A DNA stretch of 64,000 nt, from contig VXBM01000269.1 of assembly GCA_013400155.1 (NCBI GenBank), positions 227,403-291,402 of the forward strand. The letters are read 5' to 3'. Position 1 is the first letter of the stretch. Every line of letters starts with the position of its first letter. This DNA is from Helopsaltes ochotensis (lineage: Eukaryota > Chordata > Aves > Passeriformes > Locustellidae). Positions 63,688-64,000 of the stretch are shown here, piece by piece. The notes beneath the pieces are model-generated. The model did no database searches. It saw only the letters and a list, made by a program, of their open reading frames with translations, and was not told the DNA's origin. The position numbers and the translations under genes were made by a program.

Positions 63688-64000
63688 CTCGCTGTATGCC
63701 AGAAATAAACGTGGCATTGGAGAGGAGACTTTGATGTGTTCTTCACAAAGTGAAAATTTTGGGTCATGACAGACCCCTTTAGTTACATATCCATAATCAA
63801 ACAACCAGTTGAATTCTTGGGAGAAAAATTCCTATAAGAAATATAACAGCTGATTTTGCATTGTGTGACTAATTCACAGCTTTGTTCCAATTGCATATTA
63901 AAGCACAGGAACACACACTTCTGATTTCATCTGTTTCCAAGCACAAAATTACACATGGTTCCTCATTAATAATATTATTTTTAAAAAAGTACAAGGATGA

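Larger units (their letters stand above)
4007..64000 (+). other. SORCS2: SORCS2 intron 1, 5' part (continues past the window)
   Basis: The intron opens with the strong donor GTGAGTGCG straight after codon AGC 4004-4006. No later segment encodes the VPS10p continuation expected in exon 2, so at least 60 kb of intron is present. A very long first intron is known for SORCS2 in mammals. Human PSAPL1 lies within SORCS2, but I see no saposin-like long open frame here. Repeats, the second gap and unusual patches are listed separately. The rest looks like ordinary AT-rich intron. Confidence 0.85.
50426..64000. other. Intron 1 segment without a supported gene, to the window end
   Basis: AT-rich intron. 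Items listed separately are a 14-A run (54058-54071), an antisense terminal-exon-like segment (54445-54568), a hairpin (55141-55169), a possible MIR fragment (59620-59680), a 20-bp palindrome (60213-60232) and an A/C-rich low-complexity block (61111-61183). A T run at 62255-62267 and a CAAAA repeat at 63668-63687 are also seen. An especially AT-rich, palindrome-prone patch lies at 59865-59950. No exon 2 of SORCS2 is visible. Confidence 0.6.

Noticed and set aside
4007..64000. Nested PSAPL1-like or other single-exon gene in intron 1
   Set aside because: No open frame near 500 codons and no saposin cysteine pattern was seen on either strand.

Overview
The window looks like avian nuclear DNA. 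The evidence is AT-rich vertebrate intron-like sequence, CR1-type LINE 3' ends with the bird-style ATTCTATGATT tail, and two LTRs of the kind common in bird ERVL-like elements. I cannot name the species. The repeat set would fit a passerine or other neoavian bird, but that is an inference.

The only gene I can support is the start of SORCS2, a VPS10-domain sorting receptor, on the + strand. Its first coding exon is partly hidden by a 345-base assembly gap (3519-3863). The readable end of the exon (3864-4006) encodes a basic RSRR motif followed by a stretch that matches my recollection of the SORCS2 N-terminus. It ends at a strong GTGAGT donor. The exon lies in a CpG island (about 3225-4780). 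Positions 1-3220 are 5' flank, and everything from 4007 to 64000 is best read as the first part of a very long intron 1.

The intron is mostly single-copy-looking AT-rich DNA. It contains a CR1 3' end in sense (10424-10635), one in antisense (50108-50425), two older CR1-lineage fragments in antisense (24885-25022 and 41728-42030), and two solo LTRs arranged tail-to-tail (20740-21138 on + and 21163-21746 on -). There are also possible MIR-like SINE remnants, simple repeats, and a second assembly gap (46190-46412) that runs into a GGGAA pentamer array. No second gene, RNA gene or CRISPR-like array is supported.

I did not find a new biological system. The items most worth checking are the hidden half of SORCS2 exon 1, the tail-to-tail LTR pair, an antisense splice-acceptor-plus-short-ORF configuration near 54.5 kb, a CpG-dense patch at 33.2 kb, and a perfect 20-bp palindrome at 60.2 kb. 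Nearly all ORFs of 60-200 codons in the window look like chance open frames in intron sequence and are not listed as genes.
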